Source of the DNA: Mytilisepta virgata
Taxonomy: Eukaryota > Mollusca > Bivalvia > Mytilida > Mytilidae
Assembly: GCA_028015205.1 (NCBI GenBank)
Contig: CM051514.1
Coordinates: 5,332,001-5,396,000, forward strand
Reading direction: 5' to 3'
Length of the DNA: 64,000 nucleotides
The first letter of the stretch is position 1, and the number at the start of each line of letters is the position of its first letter. Positions 12,171 to 25,295 of this stretch are shown here, one piece after another. The notes below the pieces were generated by a model. The model was not told where the DNA came from. It worked only from the letters and a program-made list of their open reading frames with translations, and made no database searches. The position numbers and the translations under genes were made by a program.

Positions 12171-13140
12171 TGGTCCACAGATACCTGCTTTTTACTTTGA
12201 CCTCAATTTAATGGTTGAGTGACCTGTATCACTTTTTCGTGATTTAGTGTATTTTCGAGCAACTGTAATACCAAGACCCACCGTATCTGGTCTATAGATA
12301 GTTCTTAATTGGTACATGCCAGTCTGACACCTGTCTCTGAACCTTGAACTCAATTTCATGCTTGAGTGACTTGCATTAATATTTTGTGATTAAGTCAATT
12401 TCTCAGAAACTGTAATACCTAGACCCACCATATTTGGTCTATTGATTATTCTTAGTGGGTACGTGGAAGTCTGACACTTGTGTCTGACCTTGACCTCAGT
12501 TTCATGGTTGAGTGACTTGCATCCAAGTTTCGTGATTAAGTCCATTTTTCAACAACTGTAATACCTAAGCCAACCATATCTGATCTATAGATAGTTCTCA
12601 GTCAGTACATACCAGTCTGACACCTGTCTCTGGACCTTGACCTCATTTTCATGAGTGACTTTGTCACATTTTCAAGATTAAGTCCATTTCTCGGCAACTG
12701 TAATACCTAGACCCACCATATCTAGTCTGTACATGTAGATAGTTCTTAATGGAATTTACATGCCAGTCTGACACCTGTCACTTGAACCTGACCTAAATTT
12801 CATGCTTAGTGACTTAATTTACATTTTCATGATTTAGTCTATTTCTCAGAAACTGTACTAACTGTACTTTCACACTTGAGTCACATTTTGACCATTCAGT
12901 CCATTTCTCTGTAGCTATAATGTCTATATATACCCACTGTATATGGTCTGTAGAAACATCTTGGCAAGTAGAGGGTCCGTCTTACACCTAACCTTTACCA
13001 GACTTTCGGTAAGTCCATTTCTCAACAAATGTTACAAATGTATGTAGACCCACCATTTTCGGTATATAGATAGTTTTTGGTGGGTACATACCAGTCTGAG
13101 ACCTGTTTGCTGACCTTGGACACAGTTGAAGGCTTGAATG
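12170..13140. repeat. Tandem array of about six to seven 150-bp monomers
   Basis: The blocks taatacctagacccaccata, ggtctatagatagttctta, ccagtctgacacctgtctct and tgacctcaatttcatgcttg recur every 145-160 bp from 12240 to about 13130. Monomers are diverged. A related ctcagaaacc-type array is found at 17380-17760 and 34200-35080. Confidence 0.8.
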
Positions 13141-13175
13141 ATATTCGTAAGATTTTTCAGACAAATGTTGCCACT

Positions 13176-14330
13176 GTACGAAGTGTGACGCCTGGTCATC
13201 ACACGGAATCCAGGCGTAAAATTCTTTAGCAACCAGGCGTCATCCTGATGTCTAAAGAAATGGAGTAAACCAGGCGTCAATTTAGGTGTAATCCAGGCGT
13301 AAAATGGGGCGTAATATTTAAATGAGTACGCCTGGTTGAAAAAAAAATCCAGGTATAATATGCAAATGAGTACGCCTGGTCAATTGCAAAACCAGGCGTA
13401 AATCTATGTTTAGATACAAAACAAAGAGTTAGTGGATGTACACAACTTTCTGTGTATTTTGTGTAATTGAAACAAAATATATAAGCACTGAATGATCTTT
13501 AAAATTTCTGTGTCTAATGACATAGAATGACAAACGTATATCTTATGTTACTAAATTTCTGCTAGTGCCTGTGATATAATTAAATTTGAGATTATTTAAT
13601 ATTTACAATGTATAATCTATTATCTAATTTATATTTTAATTAAACATTGTTTACACCATAATTACCATAGGAAAAATGTTATTCTTTATAAATTAGGAAA
13701 AAAACAATATGAAAAAGTAACTTAACATGAATGTTGCAATTTTTGAATTGAATTGTGATTACTCAGACAGTAAATAATGACATTATTTGCATTGGAAATC
13801 ATTCAATAAATTATAAAACTTACAATTTTTTAACATAGTTTTGTTGTTCTTTTTGTAAATAATCAATTTTAATTCTTGTAAGGAGCAAGAACCAAATTTA
13901 TCACATGAAAATTGTTTATAACATGCAGCCTGCATTTCCACTCCCACCATGCCAACTGAGAGCCAAATTTTGAAATATTTTTCCCATGATTCTTTGATTA
14001 ATAGAGCATTCTGGGTAAAAGTCTTGATATTTATGCCTCCCAAACAATTTACGACTGGTACATTTGAATTTACGCCAGGTTTGTAAATGGTTGTACGCCC
14101 ATCACAACTCGGGATTACGTGTCCTGTTCCTTTACAACTGGTTTTTGATTCAAAAGCACAGTTATGCCTGGTATGTTTGAGTTTACGCCAGGTTTGTTAC
14201 TGGGTTTACGCCCGTCACTACTTAAGATTTACGTGTCCTGCTCCTTTACGCCTGGTTTTTGTTTAAAAATCACAGTTACGCCAGGTTTACGCCAGATTTC
14301 CAGGCGTAATACGCCTTATTATTTCGTACG
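13176..14330. mobile_element. 1.15-kb element with clusters of CCAGGCGTAA motifs near both ends
   Basis: Short inverted ends gtacgaa (13176) and ttcgtac (14323-14329). Perfect CCAGGCGT or its complement occurs at 13188, 13210, 13233, 13270, 13293, 13328, 13372 and 13392. The right cluster (14070-14310) has TTACGCC[A/T]GG forms at about 14074, 14185, 14251, 14278 and 14310. The centre (13420-14050) is AT-rich and without a convincing gene. Dense sub-terminal motifs in both orientations are typical of transposase-binding arrays in non-autonomous DNA transposons (inference). It ends about 245 bp before the first Roco exon. Confidence 0.6.
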
Positions 14331-14574
14331 GGTGACCACTACTATTTCTTTTAACGTATTTTCCTTTGACTTGTCCAATGTCGGGTACATGTATCAGATA
14401 ATCCGTATTCTGTGGACATGCGAATACTCAGGCGAGACATTAAGTGTGTTTCCACTCTTGTTCTTTTAAAGACTGGCTTAATTTTTACTACTTTTAATAG
14501 ATTGTTCAATGTAAAACAATTCACTATTCACAGAAATATTTTATTTTGTAGACCAACTTGCTCATTTCCAAAAA

Positions 14575-14803
14575 ATGGGAAATACACAAGATTTCAAGAA
14601 TTTACTTTCTTATGGAAGATACAAGTCCTATGACAATATTGTGTATCTATGCGGAGCATGCTGTGTCGGGAAGACTACATTTGCCAGTGTGTTGCTGGAT
14701 CACGTGATCCCCAAACACTGGATTTCTACCGATGGGCTAAATATATATTATGGAATGAATGGTATTGACCTGGAGACAAAGAGAATGGTTCCCTTAAAAG
14801 AAG
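14575..14803 (+). CDS. Roco gene exon 1: Roc P-loop
   Basis: Codes residues 1-76 and ends in phase 1 (GAAG followed by gtatac). Residues 23-38 hold a hydrophobic strand followed by the Walker A motif GACCVGKT (27-34), the G1 loop of the Roc GTPase. The stretch from 47 on (histidine-tryptophan, then a glycine-asparagine-glycine turn) looks like the post-P-loop segment seen in other bivalve Roco proteins. The ATG is the first in frame. The frame stays open upstream to a pyrimidine-rich acceptor (tag at 14549-14551), so this exon could begin at 14552 with the ATG internal, or the exon could contain 5' UTR. No upstream coding exon was recognised. The CCAGGCGTAA element ends only about 245 bp upstream. 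Confidence 0.8.
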
Positions 14804-17800
14804 GTATACTTCATGCTAAGTTGTCACTATAACAAATAATCTCAGACTTTTTCAGCTGCTTTTTGTCACGTCAAAAACTAAACAAACAGAATGTCATCTG
14901 CTAAGATTTCAATGTGTGTAGTGGTCCTTGTATAAGTTTATTTCTCTACTTCCTTTTCAATTTAACCCTTTTTGAACCTGTCATTTATCAAAAATATAAT
15001 CAATGTGTGATTGAAGAGAATATCGGTCAATGATTGTTAAAGGCAAGAAGCCATAACCCACCTGAACAATAACACCATGGCAACAAATAAACATGTTGCA
15101 CAATTGGATGACATAAACAATCAGATATGCGAAGCCACCCAGAGGGATTTTTTATTTAAAAATATGAATGGGGCCTTGTTGGCAGAGTGGTCTACTGGTA
15201 GTTCACATGACTACTAATGACCACTAGCCTGTCAACACTGAGGTTGTGAGTTCGAATCTCACCTGTGGTAGGGTGTGTTCTAATCTGAACTTTACTGACA
15301 AGTTTTCCTACAAAAGATCGGTGGTTCTTTCCGGGTAATCCAGCTTCCCCCATCAAATAAAAATTGGTTGACGGAAATAGCCAAAATGGGCTGAAAACAG
15401 CTTAAAACCCCAACTAAACAAACATATATACAATTTCTGTAATGAGTGAATTGTTAAAAAATTCTCCTCTGAAAAAATTAAATATCCGTCTATGAAGTAT
15501 TCTGTTATAACAGTACTGAAAATGTATTTATTCTGTTGAAACCAAATCTGGGTGAAGTATACCCCTAGGTAAGGAGAAACCAAAGTTGGGTGAAGTATAC
15601 CCCTAGGGAAGGAGAAACCAAAGTTGGGTGAAGTATACCCCTAAGGAAGGAGAAACCAAAGTTGGGTGAAGTTACATACCCTTAGGGAAGGAGAAACCAA
15701 AGTTTGGTGAAGTATACCCTTAGGGAAGGGGAAGCCAAAGTTGGGTGAAGTATAACCCTAGGGAAGGAGAAGCCAAAGTTGGGTGAAATATACCCGAGGG
15801 AAGGATAAGAACCCTTTTGCTTTTGTGGTTATTGGGTGGTCACTTATGCTAATAGATAATTTTTTCCTGTCTGTTTGTGTGTCATAAACAAGTGGTTTAC
15901 CAATGATAACTTAAGAAGTATTTTTTCTATGAAATCCAAAGTTGGATGAATTATGCACCTAAGTAGGGCATAACAGTATTGGTATTGGGGATATTGGGTC
16001 AAAGATCAAGGTTACATAATATGCTTAAAATGTTTTTGTGTTTCTGCTTGATGGCTACTAATGATCACTAGCCTGTCAACACTGAGGTTGTGAGTCCGAA
16101 TCTCACCTGTGGCAGGGTGTGTTCGACTCCCACCTTAATTGACAAGGATTGCCAATTTTCCTACCGAAGGTCGGTGGTTCTCTCCTGGTACTCCGGCTTC
16201 CTCCACCAATAAAAAGTGGCCAAAATGTGCTGAAAACAGCGTTAAACCCTTAACTAAAAAAACAATGTTTCTGCTTGATAACTAGTAATAAGTCAGTCAG
16301 GCTAAGTAATTTCCGGATAATATTCCAATTGATTTTGGTTCATTGTATCAAAGTTCAAGGTCACTGCTTCAAAAACAAAATATGACTCTGCCTTTATGAA
16401 TTTCAATATTGCAATTAATTGTCCCTCCATTGTACTGTTATTTTACCCACTGAAAGTAAAATAAAAACCATACCTACCACTCATTTACCCTTCTGGACAT
16501 CTAATTGTATGTTGCCAATTTTTTACTTGTGTTTCACCTATTGGAAGGTGTATTGTAGTTTTGTAAAAATTAAACATTTCATAATTAAATGTCTAATTGT
16601 AGGTAGCGGCCATGATGTTTTTGGTAAGATACTTCGTGGGAAACCAGCTGTTGAAACAGTGTTCAAAGAAGAGAGTTCAACTTCACCAAAATCATACATT
16701 ATTAAGAAGTTAGCGAAGTTTTTACCAAAAAAGTTGAGATCAAGGTCAGCGAAGTTCACAGAGATAAATCCAATTGCTGTTGAAACCTTTGAAACAGAGA
16801 AGATCTCTAGAGGACACAAGATGTCTGAGAAAGAATCACACCAGGTGTCAGAGAAAAAACTACAGAAGGTATCACAGGAAGAACTACAGAAGGTGTCAGA
16901 AGAAGAATTAGGCAAGATTTCAGAGGAGAATCCAAGCAAGCTGTCAGAGACAGAACTAACCAAGACGTCAGAGGAAGAAAAAATGAATTTCCAACTGAAG
17001 ATTCATGAAGGCATTATGGAAGAAATAAGAAAAGGGCAATATAAGATGGAGATTGCTCCATCAGACTTAGTAGACTTTGGAGGGCAGAGATCATATGACA
17101 TGACCCATCAATTATTTGTCCGCCAAAAAGGGTCATTTGTTGTTATGTTTGATGGACGATACGACTTGAATGACATACTGCCTGAATACCCAAAGGAAAA
17201 CAAGATGACATCTGCATGTAAGTTTATTAGTGTTAAAGGATTCATTTCTTGTGGTCAATATAAGAATATGTTGATGTGTTGTGATGTATCCTGTTTTTTA
17301 TGCCTCGCAACGAATGTGGCTGGGGCATATAGATTTACCCTTGTCCGCTGTCTGTACGTACGTAGGTAGGTCCTTACATCCTGACTCGGTTAAGTGTCGC
17401 GTTTAGCTCCATTTCTCAGAAACCTATAGTAATATATCAATGATATTTCACCACACAGTTCAGCAACACTTGGGTCGCTATGACCTACATTTAATGCTTC
17501 AGTGACTTTGGTTAAGTTTTGCGTTAAGGTTAATTTCTCAGAAACCTATAGTAATATATCAATGATATTTGACCACTACAGTCCTCTTGTATAGTACAAC
17601 GCAATTCAGCAACGCTTGGGTCACTAGCACCTTCATTTCATGCTTTAGTGATTTTGGTTAAGTTTTGTGTTAAGGTTCATTTCTCAGAAACCTATAGTAA
17701 TATATCAATGATATTTCACCACTACAGTCCTCTTGTATAGTACAACGCAGTTCAGCAACACCTATATTGTTTTTAGGGCGGGGCATTTTCTAATTTTTTA

Positions 17801-20800
17801 CAGTTATACAAAACTTACACACTGAATGGAACTTTCAGTTCTAGATCACAGGTAATAGTCCAAAAAAAGTCATGTTCATTTTCCCTGCTGAACACACATT
17901 TCTGGCTCCCAATATGACCCTGTTTTGCTTAGTGATCCAGAGGAGTAGAAAAAACTGTAAATTTTTAGAAAGATTGCAAATCGTTCCTATGCCATCGGCC
18001 CCCAAAACCGAAAGTGTGGACTTTTCGACACCATCGGACATTAGTACATAAAATGTAGTTCCAATGATGACAGCATTTTTTAAAAATTGCGAGTACTTTA
18101 ATTTATTCTTTTTGATAATATCTGAACTAATATTTTTAATTAACATAATCTTTGTTATTTACCGAAATTTCCAAGAAAATAAAATGAATTTCCAAACATT
18201 ATTTTGAAGACATGACGTGGCGGGTGAATATATCAAAACAAATCTACGCAGATACAGCTTCCAGTTACATTTCCACTGAGTGCATACATGTATATATACA
18301 GATGTGGAAGGCTTTTACTTTCATAGTTTAATTTTAAAGATTATCAATGTTGCTTTATAAATGTTAACGAATATTCTTTTAGGAATGACCCTTTTAAATT
18401 ATGCATGTTTTGAACTTTCAGCCATTTTGTATTTCGGTCTGAGAAACGTGCTGTATGCATTTAAGTTACTCATTTGAATTGTTTATTATAAAAAAATCAA
18501 TCTGCCAAATCTCTGCTTAAATTTCCATTCATAATTATGTATACCACAATTTCAAAATATTGACGGTGAAATGGATCAAGAATTTAATAGTAGAATGGAT
18601 ATATAGTTATTTCGGGAACCCAAAAATAATTGCGGGAATCCCCGTACATGCGCATTGACAAGGTGTAGAAAAACTTCCATGTGCGTGATTTACATAATAG
18701 TTTATCTAGATAAACTTGGAAGTTGGATTATTTGGAGTTGAAATTTGAAAAGCAAGAATGAATGTTTAATCTTTTCTCTATGTATAACAGATTGGTATTG
18801 TCAACCTGGACTGGCTGGAGGGCAATTAAATAAAACTGAAATAAAACTTTCGTCAAAACTACAAAAGCGAAGTTTGAGTTGACCATAATTTAATTACTCA
18901 CCTGATCCATTTCAATGGTCCAAATCGCGAATATGACAGCCGATATTTTAAGGAAAGTCCGACTAATGTAGTGAAAATAAAATCCATGCCGCCATTTTTT
19001 CAATCAGTAATCAAAGGGAAATAATCAACAACAAAAATATGGGTAAATTTACTCAGCCCGCAGACAACTCGGACCACGGTAAGTCGGACTGGAATAACAA
19101 TAATTTAAAAACAATGAAAGAGATACTGTGAATGAAGTAATGATTCGATTTTATGAACTTCTTTATGTTGACTCTGTTGTACACATTTTGTAGACTGGCT
19201 TAGAAGGCATGCAAGTTTAATTTGCCTTAACCCAGTTGAACTGTAAATCAAAGGATGAATCTTAATTTCTTTAAAAAAAAACATTAGAATAAGACTAGCT
19301 CTTCAAATAAAAAAATAATCAGTGCCGACTGGTGATTTGGAATGTCACGTAATGACTTCTCCCTGTCTCCTCAACTTCTTCTTGTTAGCTTCAGGGATAA
19401 GAGTCATTTCTCCCTATCATCCTAAGTATGCCGCTGAGCCCTGGTTCCAAATACATTAAAACAAACATTTTTGACACATTTCCATCCGTGTTTTGAAAAT
19501 ACAGCCATTTTGATTGTTTACCTTCTGTTCCATTCACGTATAATAGGGTAGCGAGTAATCATCCGTTCTTGAGAACATGTTAAAATTAATTGTGCATTTA
19601 CTAATGTGACGATTATTTCTTTAATGGACCCATTATTCGAGAAAAACATTAGGCCAAATAAAAAAATACCTATGTTTCCTGTTACCCGACCGATTCATGT
19701 CTAGACCCCCCGACTGGTCGAAATTTTCTGAAAAAAAAAAAAAATCGCCGACCGATCCGCAAAATCGGTTCCATTCCGTCATTGGCACAACTTTAGTATT
19801 TTCCGAAACTTCCGGTTTGAAGGTCATTGACAATATGGCTGCCCACTTGTTAACTGTTAGCAGCCTATTTGCAATTAAAATTAACAAATGTCAGCATATG
19901 GCGGAAAGATCCGTTCTTAAAACAGTGCAAGATACATCTACACTGCAAAGTATATTCGAGGAGGAACATGGCGCATTGCCCAAAAACTGTAATTCATGTT
20001 TCACACCCACAATTTTGTCGTTTAAAAAAAAAAAAATAAAAAAAATAAAAAATAAAATCCCTACCTACCTACCCTATTTTTTTCTGGCATGTAACAGGAA
20101 ACAGAGGTATTTTTTTATTTGGCCTTACGATTATCTCAGACATGCACATGAATCTAATTTATTTAAGTCATTTCAAGTAAAATTACGGTCCAGTAACATA
20201 ATTTAGTAAAATGTGTAACTTAAACACATTGAACTCTTGTTGAAAATTATCTTCGGAAAACGAATACACTCACTGTAATTGATCCCACATAGCAGAGATA
20301 ATATCTGTGATAAAATTATTATTTTTGTAGTATTTATGTCGCCCCCAGATTTAGTCAGGACGACAGATTGTTATTGTTCCATTTCTTTGGGGTTTTTGGG
20401 GTTTTTTTCTTCCACCTTATTTTATCCGCATGAGTTCTCAGAGATGACTGGAACAATCTTTATGAAACTTCACAATAATGATGATCACCATCGTTGCCAT
20501 GGAAATGGAAAAAGTATGAAAATTTTTGAAAACTTTCATATCTCAAAAACTGCACTATAGAATTTCATGAAACTTTGTACTTTTCTAAAGTATGAGTAGT
20601 AGAACATGTTATTGGAAAAAAAAATGTGATCGGTCTGATACGTTTGGCGGCCATTTTGAAAAATTGTTGTAAAAATGACGGAAAAATGAACATTGTCCCG
20701 ATTTTAATGAAAATTGATATCTAGGCTAAATTTGGGATGGCGAACAAGATGCAATCATCAAAATACAAAATTTTTCATAATGGCCGCCCTGGGATTTCTT

Positions 20801-23800
20801 GTTCTTCTTATTCTTCTCAGCGAAGCTTGTCCGGGCCATTACTTTTTTGTCTTTTGAACTAGGCTTATACCCTTTGGTATGTGGGTGTATTACCATAAGG
20901 GGCCATGTCGCGTACCATTATGACCTTCATTTGACCTTGACATTTAACCTCAAGGTCAAATTATGACTAAAATTATAGTATTTCCTTGTCCGGGTTTTAA
21001 CTTTTTGTCTTTTGATTTAGGGTTATACCCTTTGGTATGTAGGTGTATTACCAGGGGGGTCTTGTATACCATTATGACCTTAATTTGACCTTGACCTTTG
21101 ACCTCAAGGTCAAATTATGACGATTTATAGTATTTCCATATCCGGGTTGCAACTTTTTTGTCTTGACCTAGGCTTATACCCTTTGGTATGTAGGTGTATT
21201 ACTACGAGAGTGTGTCGCGTACCATTATGACCTTCATTTGACCTTGACCTTTGACCTCAAGGTCACAAAATTATTATTTTTATCCTAGAGGTAAAGATTG
21301 ATCTAGAATAAAGTAAAGGGGAGACATGTTTTGGTTTACAAAACAGTTCCACTACAGTTGCAATCTTTCCAATGGTGATTTCCATCCGGCCTTGGATCGA
21401 AACCAAACACATAATATACTCATAGAAAAAGCACAAAAAACAAGACTCCCATTGCATTTAGTTAAGTGTTAAAGACCATTACCCGCCAAGGGTCAAATGA
21501 GCTATTCTCATGATAGTTGCTGTCCGTTAACTTTTACAAAAATCTTCTCTTGAAACTACTGTTCCAATTAATGGAACCAAACTTGGCCAAAAGCATCATT
21601 AGGGTATCTATTAAAAAAAATATGTCCGATGACCCCACCTGCCAACCATCATGGCCAACATGACTAAAAATGGAACATAGGGGTAAACTGCAGTTTTTGG
21701 CTTATATCTCAAAAACTAGAGCATTTAGAGCAAAACTGACATGGATAAAAATGTTAATCAAGTCAAGATATACTTGCTATGAAATTTTCAGACGAATCGG
21801 TCATCCCTTAACAAAATGCTTAGTTAGGTTATTGCCCCTGAATTGTTAATTTTAAGGAAATTTTGCAGTTTTAGATTATTATCTTGAATATTATTATTGA
21901 TAAAGGCAAACTGTAATCAGGAAAAATGTTCAACAAAGTAAGATCTACAAATAAGTCAACATGACCAAAATCATTGATTGACCCCTTATAGGACTTTTTG
22001 CCCTTTAAAGAAGGCATCCAGTGTAAACTTTCCTTTAAAGATCATCTCCACTGAAACCCCTGGGCCAGTTGGCACCAAACTTTGGTGGAATGGTCCTTGG
22101 GTGGCCCCTTCCAAAACTATGCCCGGCATTCCCAACTACCAACCAACATGGCTGCCGTTACTAAAAATAGAAAAAAGGGGGGATGAATTTCAAAAATCTT
22201 CTGCTATGAAACTACAAGGCCAATTGGGGCCAAACTTGGCAGTAACGGTCCTTAGGAGATTCTCTTTCAGAAGTTTTTCCTATGACCCGGACTGTTAACG
22301 AAGATGGCCACCACAGCCGAACTTAGTTTAACATAGGGCCCTATGGGAAAATTCATTGAAAAATCTTCTTGTCTGAAACCTCTTGACCAATTGGAACCAG
22401 ACTTGGCATCAATGGTCCTTAGATGATCCTCTTTCAGAACTGTGTCCGATGACCCGGACTGTCAACCAATATATCCGCAACAACCGAACTTAGTTTAACA
22501 TAGGGCCCAATGACAAAATTCATTGAAAAATCTTCTTGTCTGAAACCACTTGACATATTGGAACCAGACTAGGTAGCGATGGTCCTTAGGAGGTCCTCTT
22601 CCAGAAATATATCGGATTTCGTGGACTGTTAAACAAGATGGCCACCACAGCCAAACTTAGTTTAACTCAAGACTCTAAAGGAAATTCACTCAAAAATATT
22701 TTTGTCTGAAATAAGTTTAATTACTAAGCCCATTGGAACTAAACTTGGCATCATTGGTCCTTGTATGGTCCTCTTTCAGAATGATATCAGATCACCTGGA
22801 TTGTCAACCAAGATGGCTGTCACGGCCGAACTTAGTTAAATATAGGATCCTATGGGGAAATTCATTTAAAGATCTTCTTGTCTGAAACCACTTAGCCAGT
22901 TAGAACAATGCTTAGCAGTAATGGTCCTTAGATGGTTCTCTTTTAAAAATGTGTCCATTGACCTTGACTGTCAACCAAGATGGCTGCCACAGCTGAACTT
23001 AGTTTAACATAGAACCCTATAGAAAAACCAGCCAAATTGAATGCAACACTCAAATTTTTAGTCCTGCTCAAGGTGAAAAGTTAAATCCAGGTGAGCGATA
23101 CAGGCTCTTGAGAGCCTCTAGTTTTATAGTGGATTGGGAAACAAGTTATAATTATCATGATTATCAACTTATACTAATCCTGTTTGACTTGGCAGGTGGG
23201 GAATGGTCCCTGTAGCACCATTTTAGCCTACTCTTTTCTGACATCTAAAGAGGAGTCCTTAACATGCTCTCCCTTAACACAGGGCACCCATGTTTTGTCC
23301 ACATCAGACGGATTAGCATCTTTCACTGAGACTGTTCTTGCAGAAGGTATCGAAAAGGGCAAATTTGATCATTGAAAATGTTTATCCGGAACAGGAATCA
23401 AACCTTTGGCTTCCTAGTCTGATGCACTTACCACAACAACATGATGCCCTGTTAAAAAGTACAGAACATTTACATAACTGTACACTCATGTTCTGTGGTA
23501 TCTTACACATAATAAATGTATCATGACTATATTAAATGACCTCATGGCAGAAGGTTTTCTGCAAAAGTTATAAACACACAGTTACAATGTCAAATACATT
23601 TCTACAATTTTAAGATCATAAAATACTGCCTTGGTGGTCTCATGGTAAGGTGCTCTCCTTAAATGCGGAAGATAACGGGTTCTGTCCCTGCCGAGTCTAA
23701 CAAAAGGCATTAAAATTAGTATTTTGCTGCTTCTGTGCCTAGCAAGCATGTGGCATCTAGGATTAAGAGCAGAGGACTGGTGGGCTCGCAATAATGTGTC

Positions 23801-25257
23801 CAGATGGGGTGATATGTCTACTTAATGACCTAGCATATTAAAAATCGATTCAGTGTGTCAGTCTAGCACAAAGCAGGATTCATATTTATATCATATCAAC
23901 ATGTTCTCATCCTGATATGCACTTAATGGCTGCCAATGGATGTAAAACAATAATTATCCATCCATCTCATAAAATAGTGTTACAAATTAGGAGGGAATAC
24001 ATGTTTTGAATGGTCAGAGACTTGTCCATGACCAGAAAAATTAAACTTCATATGTGAAGTGTCGCTGTGAGTCAATGAACAGTTTTACCCATGAATATAT
24101 AATTATATTCATTACTTCTAGCACATGTATCATAATTAAGGTTGGAACCCGTAACTTGAAGGCCAAGATCTAAATTACAAATGTACTTTTTTCTATCAAA
24201 TGAAAATAGCAAAATAATCTTCAGAAACAATGCTTCATATTTACAGTAAACTAGAGTTAGTAAAAGAAAGCAGAAAAATATAATGTCTGCTTACATTTTT
24301 TGCCCGTTATATAATCATTTACATTTCTCTGAGTTCGTCGGGACTACTAATGATCACTAGCCTGTCAACACTGAGGTTGTGAGTTAAAATCTCACCTCTG
24401 GCGGGATGTGTTCGACTCCGATCTAAATTGACAAGGATTGTCAATTTTCCTACCGAAGGTCGGTGGTTCTCTCCGGATACTCCGGCTTCCTAAACCAATA
24501 AAAACTGGCCGCCGCAAATTAGCCAAATGTGCTGAAAACAGCATAAAACCCAAACTAAACAAACAAACAAAACATTTCTCTGAAACCGTCGTTGATTTGC
24601 AATAAAACCAGGATGTGATCCTGAATAAAATTCTGTGGAAAAATGTTTGCATCAAATTCATGACCAGAATCCTTAATCTATTCACTTACAGTGGATTTTG
24701 TTGAAAATTAATGTCTTTATTTGTAATAAATTTAGTATAAAATTTATATTCACTAAGTAAGGTTGAGTTGTATCATTGGTACCCTGGACAAATATTCAGT
24801 CATCATAAAAATTTAACTAATTTTGTGTATATTTGGTGTTTTTTTTAATTATTAATTTTTTTTTAAATTTCAGTAATAATCCGTCACTGGGTCATATCAA
24901 TTTTGACCTACTGTACAGGAGATGATGATCTTATGCCAGTGGTTCTATTTGCAGCTACGCACAGTGATGCATTTAGTCTTGTAAGTGTTCATATTTGTTT
25001 CAACTCAATGGGGTTAAACAATACCAGTAGAGTCATATTAACTGAGTTACGGAGCACCTGATGTCACTGGCAGTTTTTATTCAGAGTTCACATTGCTAGT
25101 GCTTTAATTTCTGTGCTGTCTTTTTCTATTTTAGTTTATTGTATGTTTTTTTTATATTTTAGCCACATACATTGCAGATATCCAAGGTTATTATTATACC
25201 CCCCGCAAACAAAGTTTGGGGGGTATATAGGAATCACCTTGTTCGTCTTTCTGTCTT

Positions 25258-25295
<38 letters not shown>

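Noticed and set aside
14575..14595. N-myristoylation signal at the Roco start (MGNTQD)
   Set aside because: Gly at position 2 is present, but position 6 is Asp rather than Ser/Thr, and the ATG may not be the true start.
14164..14633. Two overlapping open frames just upstream of exon 1
   Set aside because: They lie in the CCAGGCGTAA element and in a different frame from exon 1; no domain or splice support.
19697..20206. 169-codon open frame
   Set aside because: It lies almost wholly inside the TTA-flanked MITE and is kept open by A/T runs; no domain recognised.
23196..23346. Exon-like open segment between cag and gtatcg inside Roco intron 2
   Set aside because: It would start in phase 0 while exon 2 ends in phase 1, the alternative frame has a stop, and the sequence is better explained as the body of a minus-strand SINE whose tRNA-like head lies at 23385-23455.
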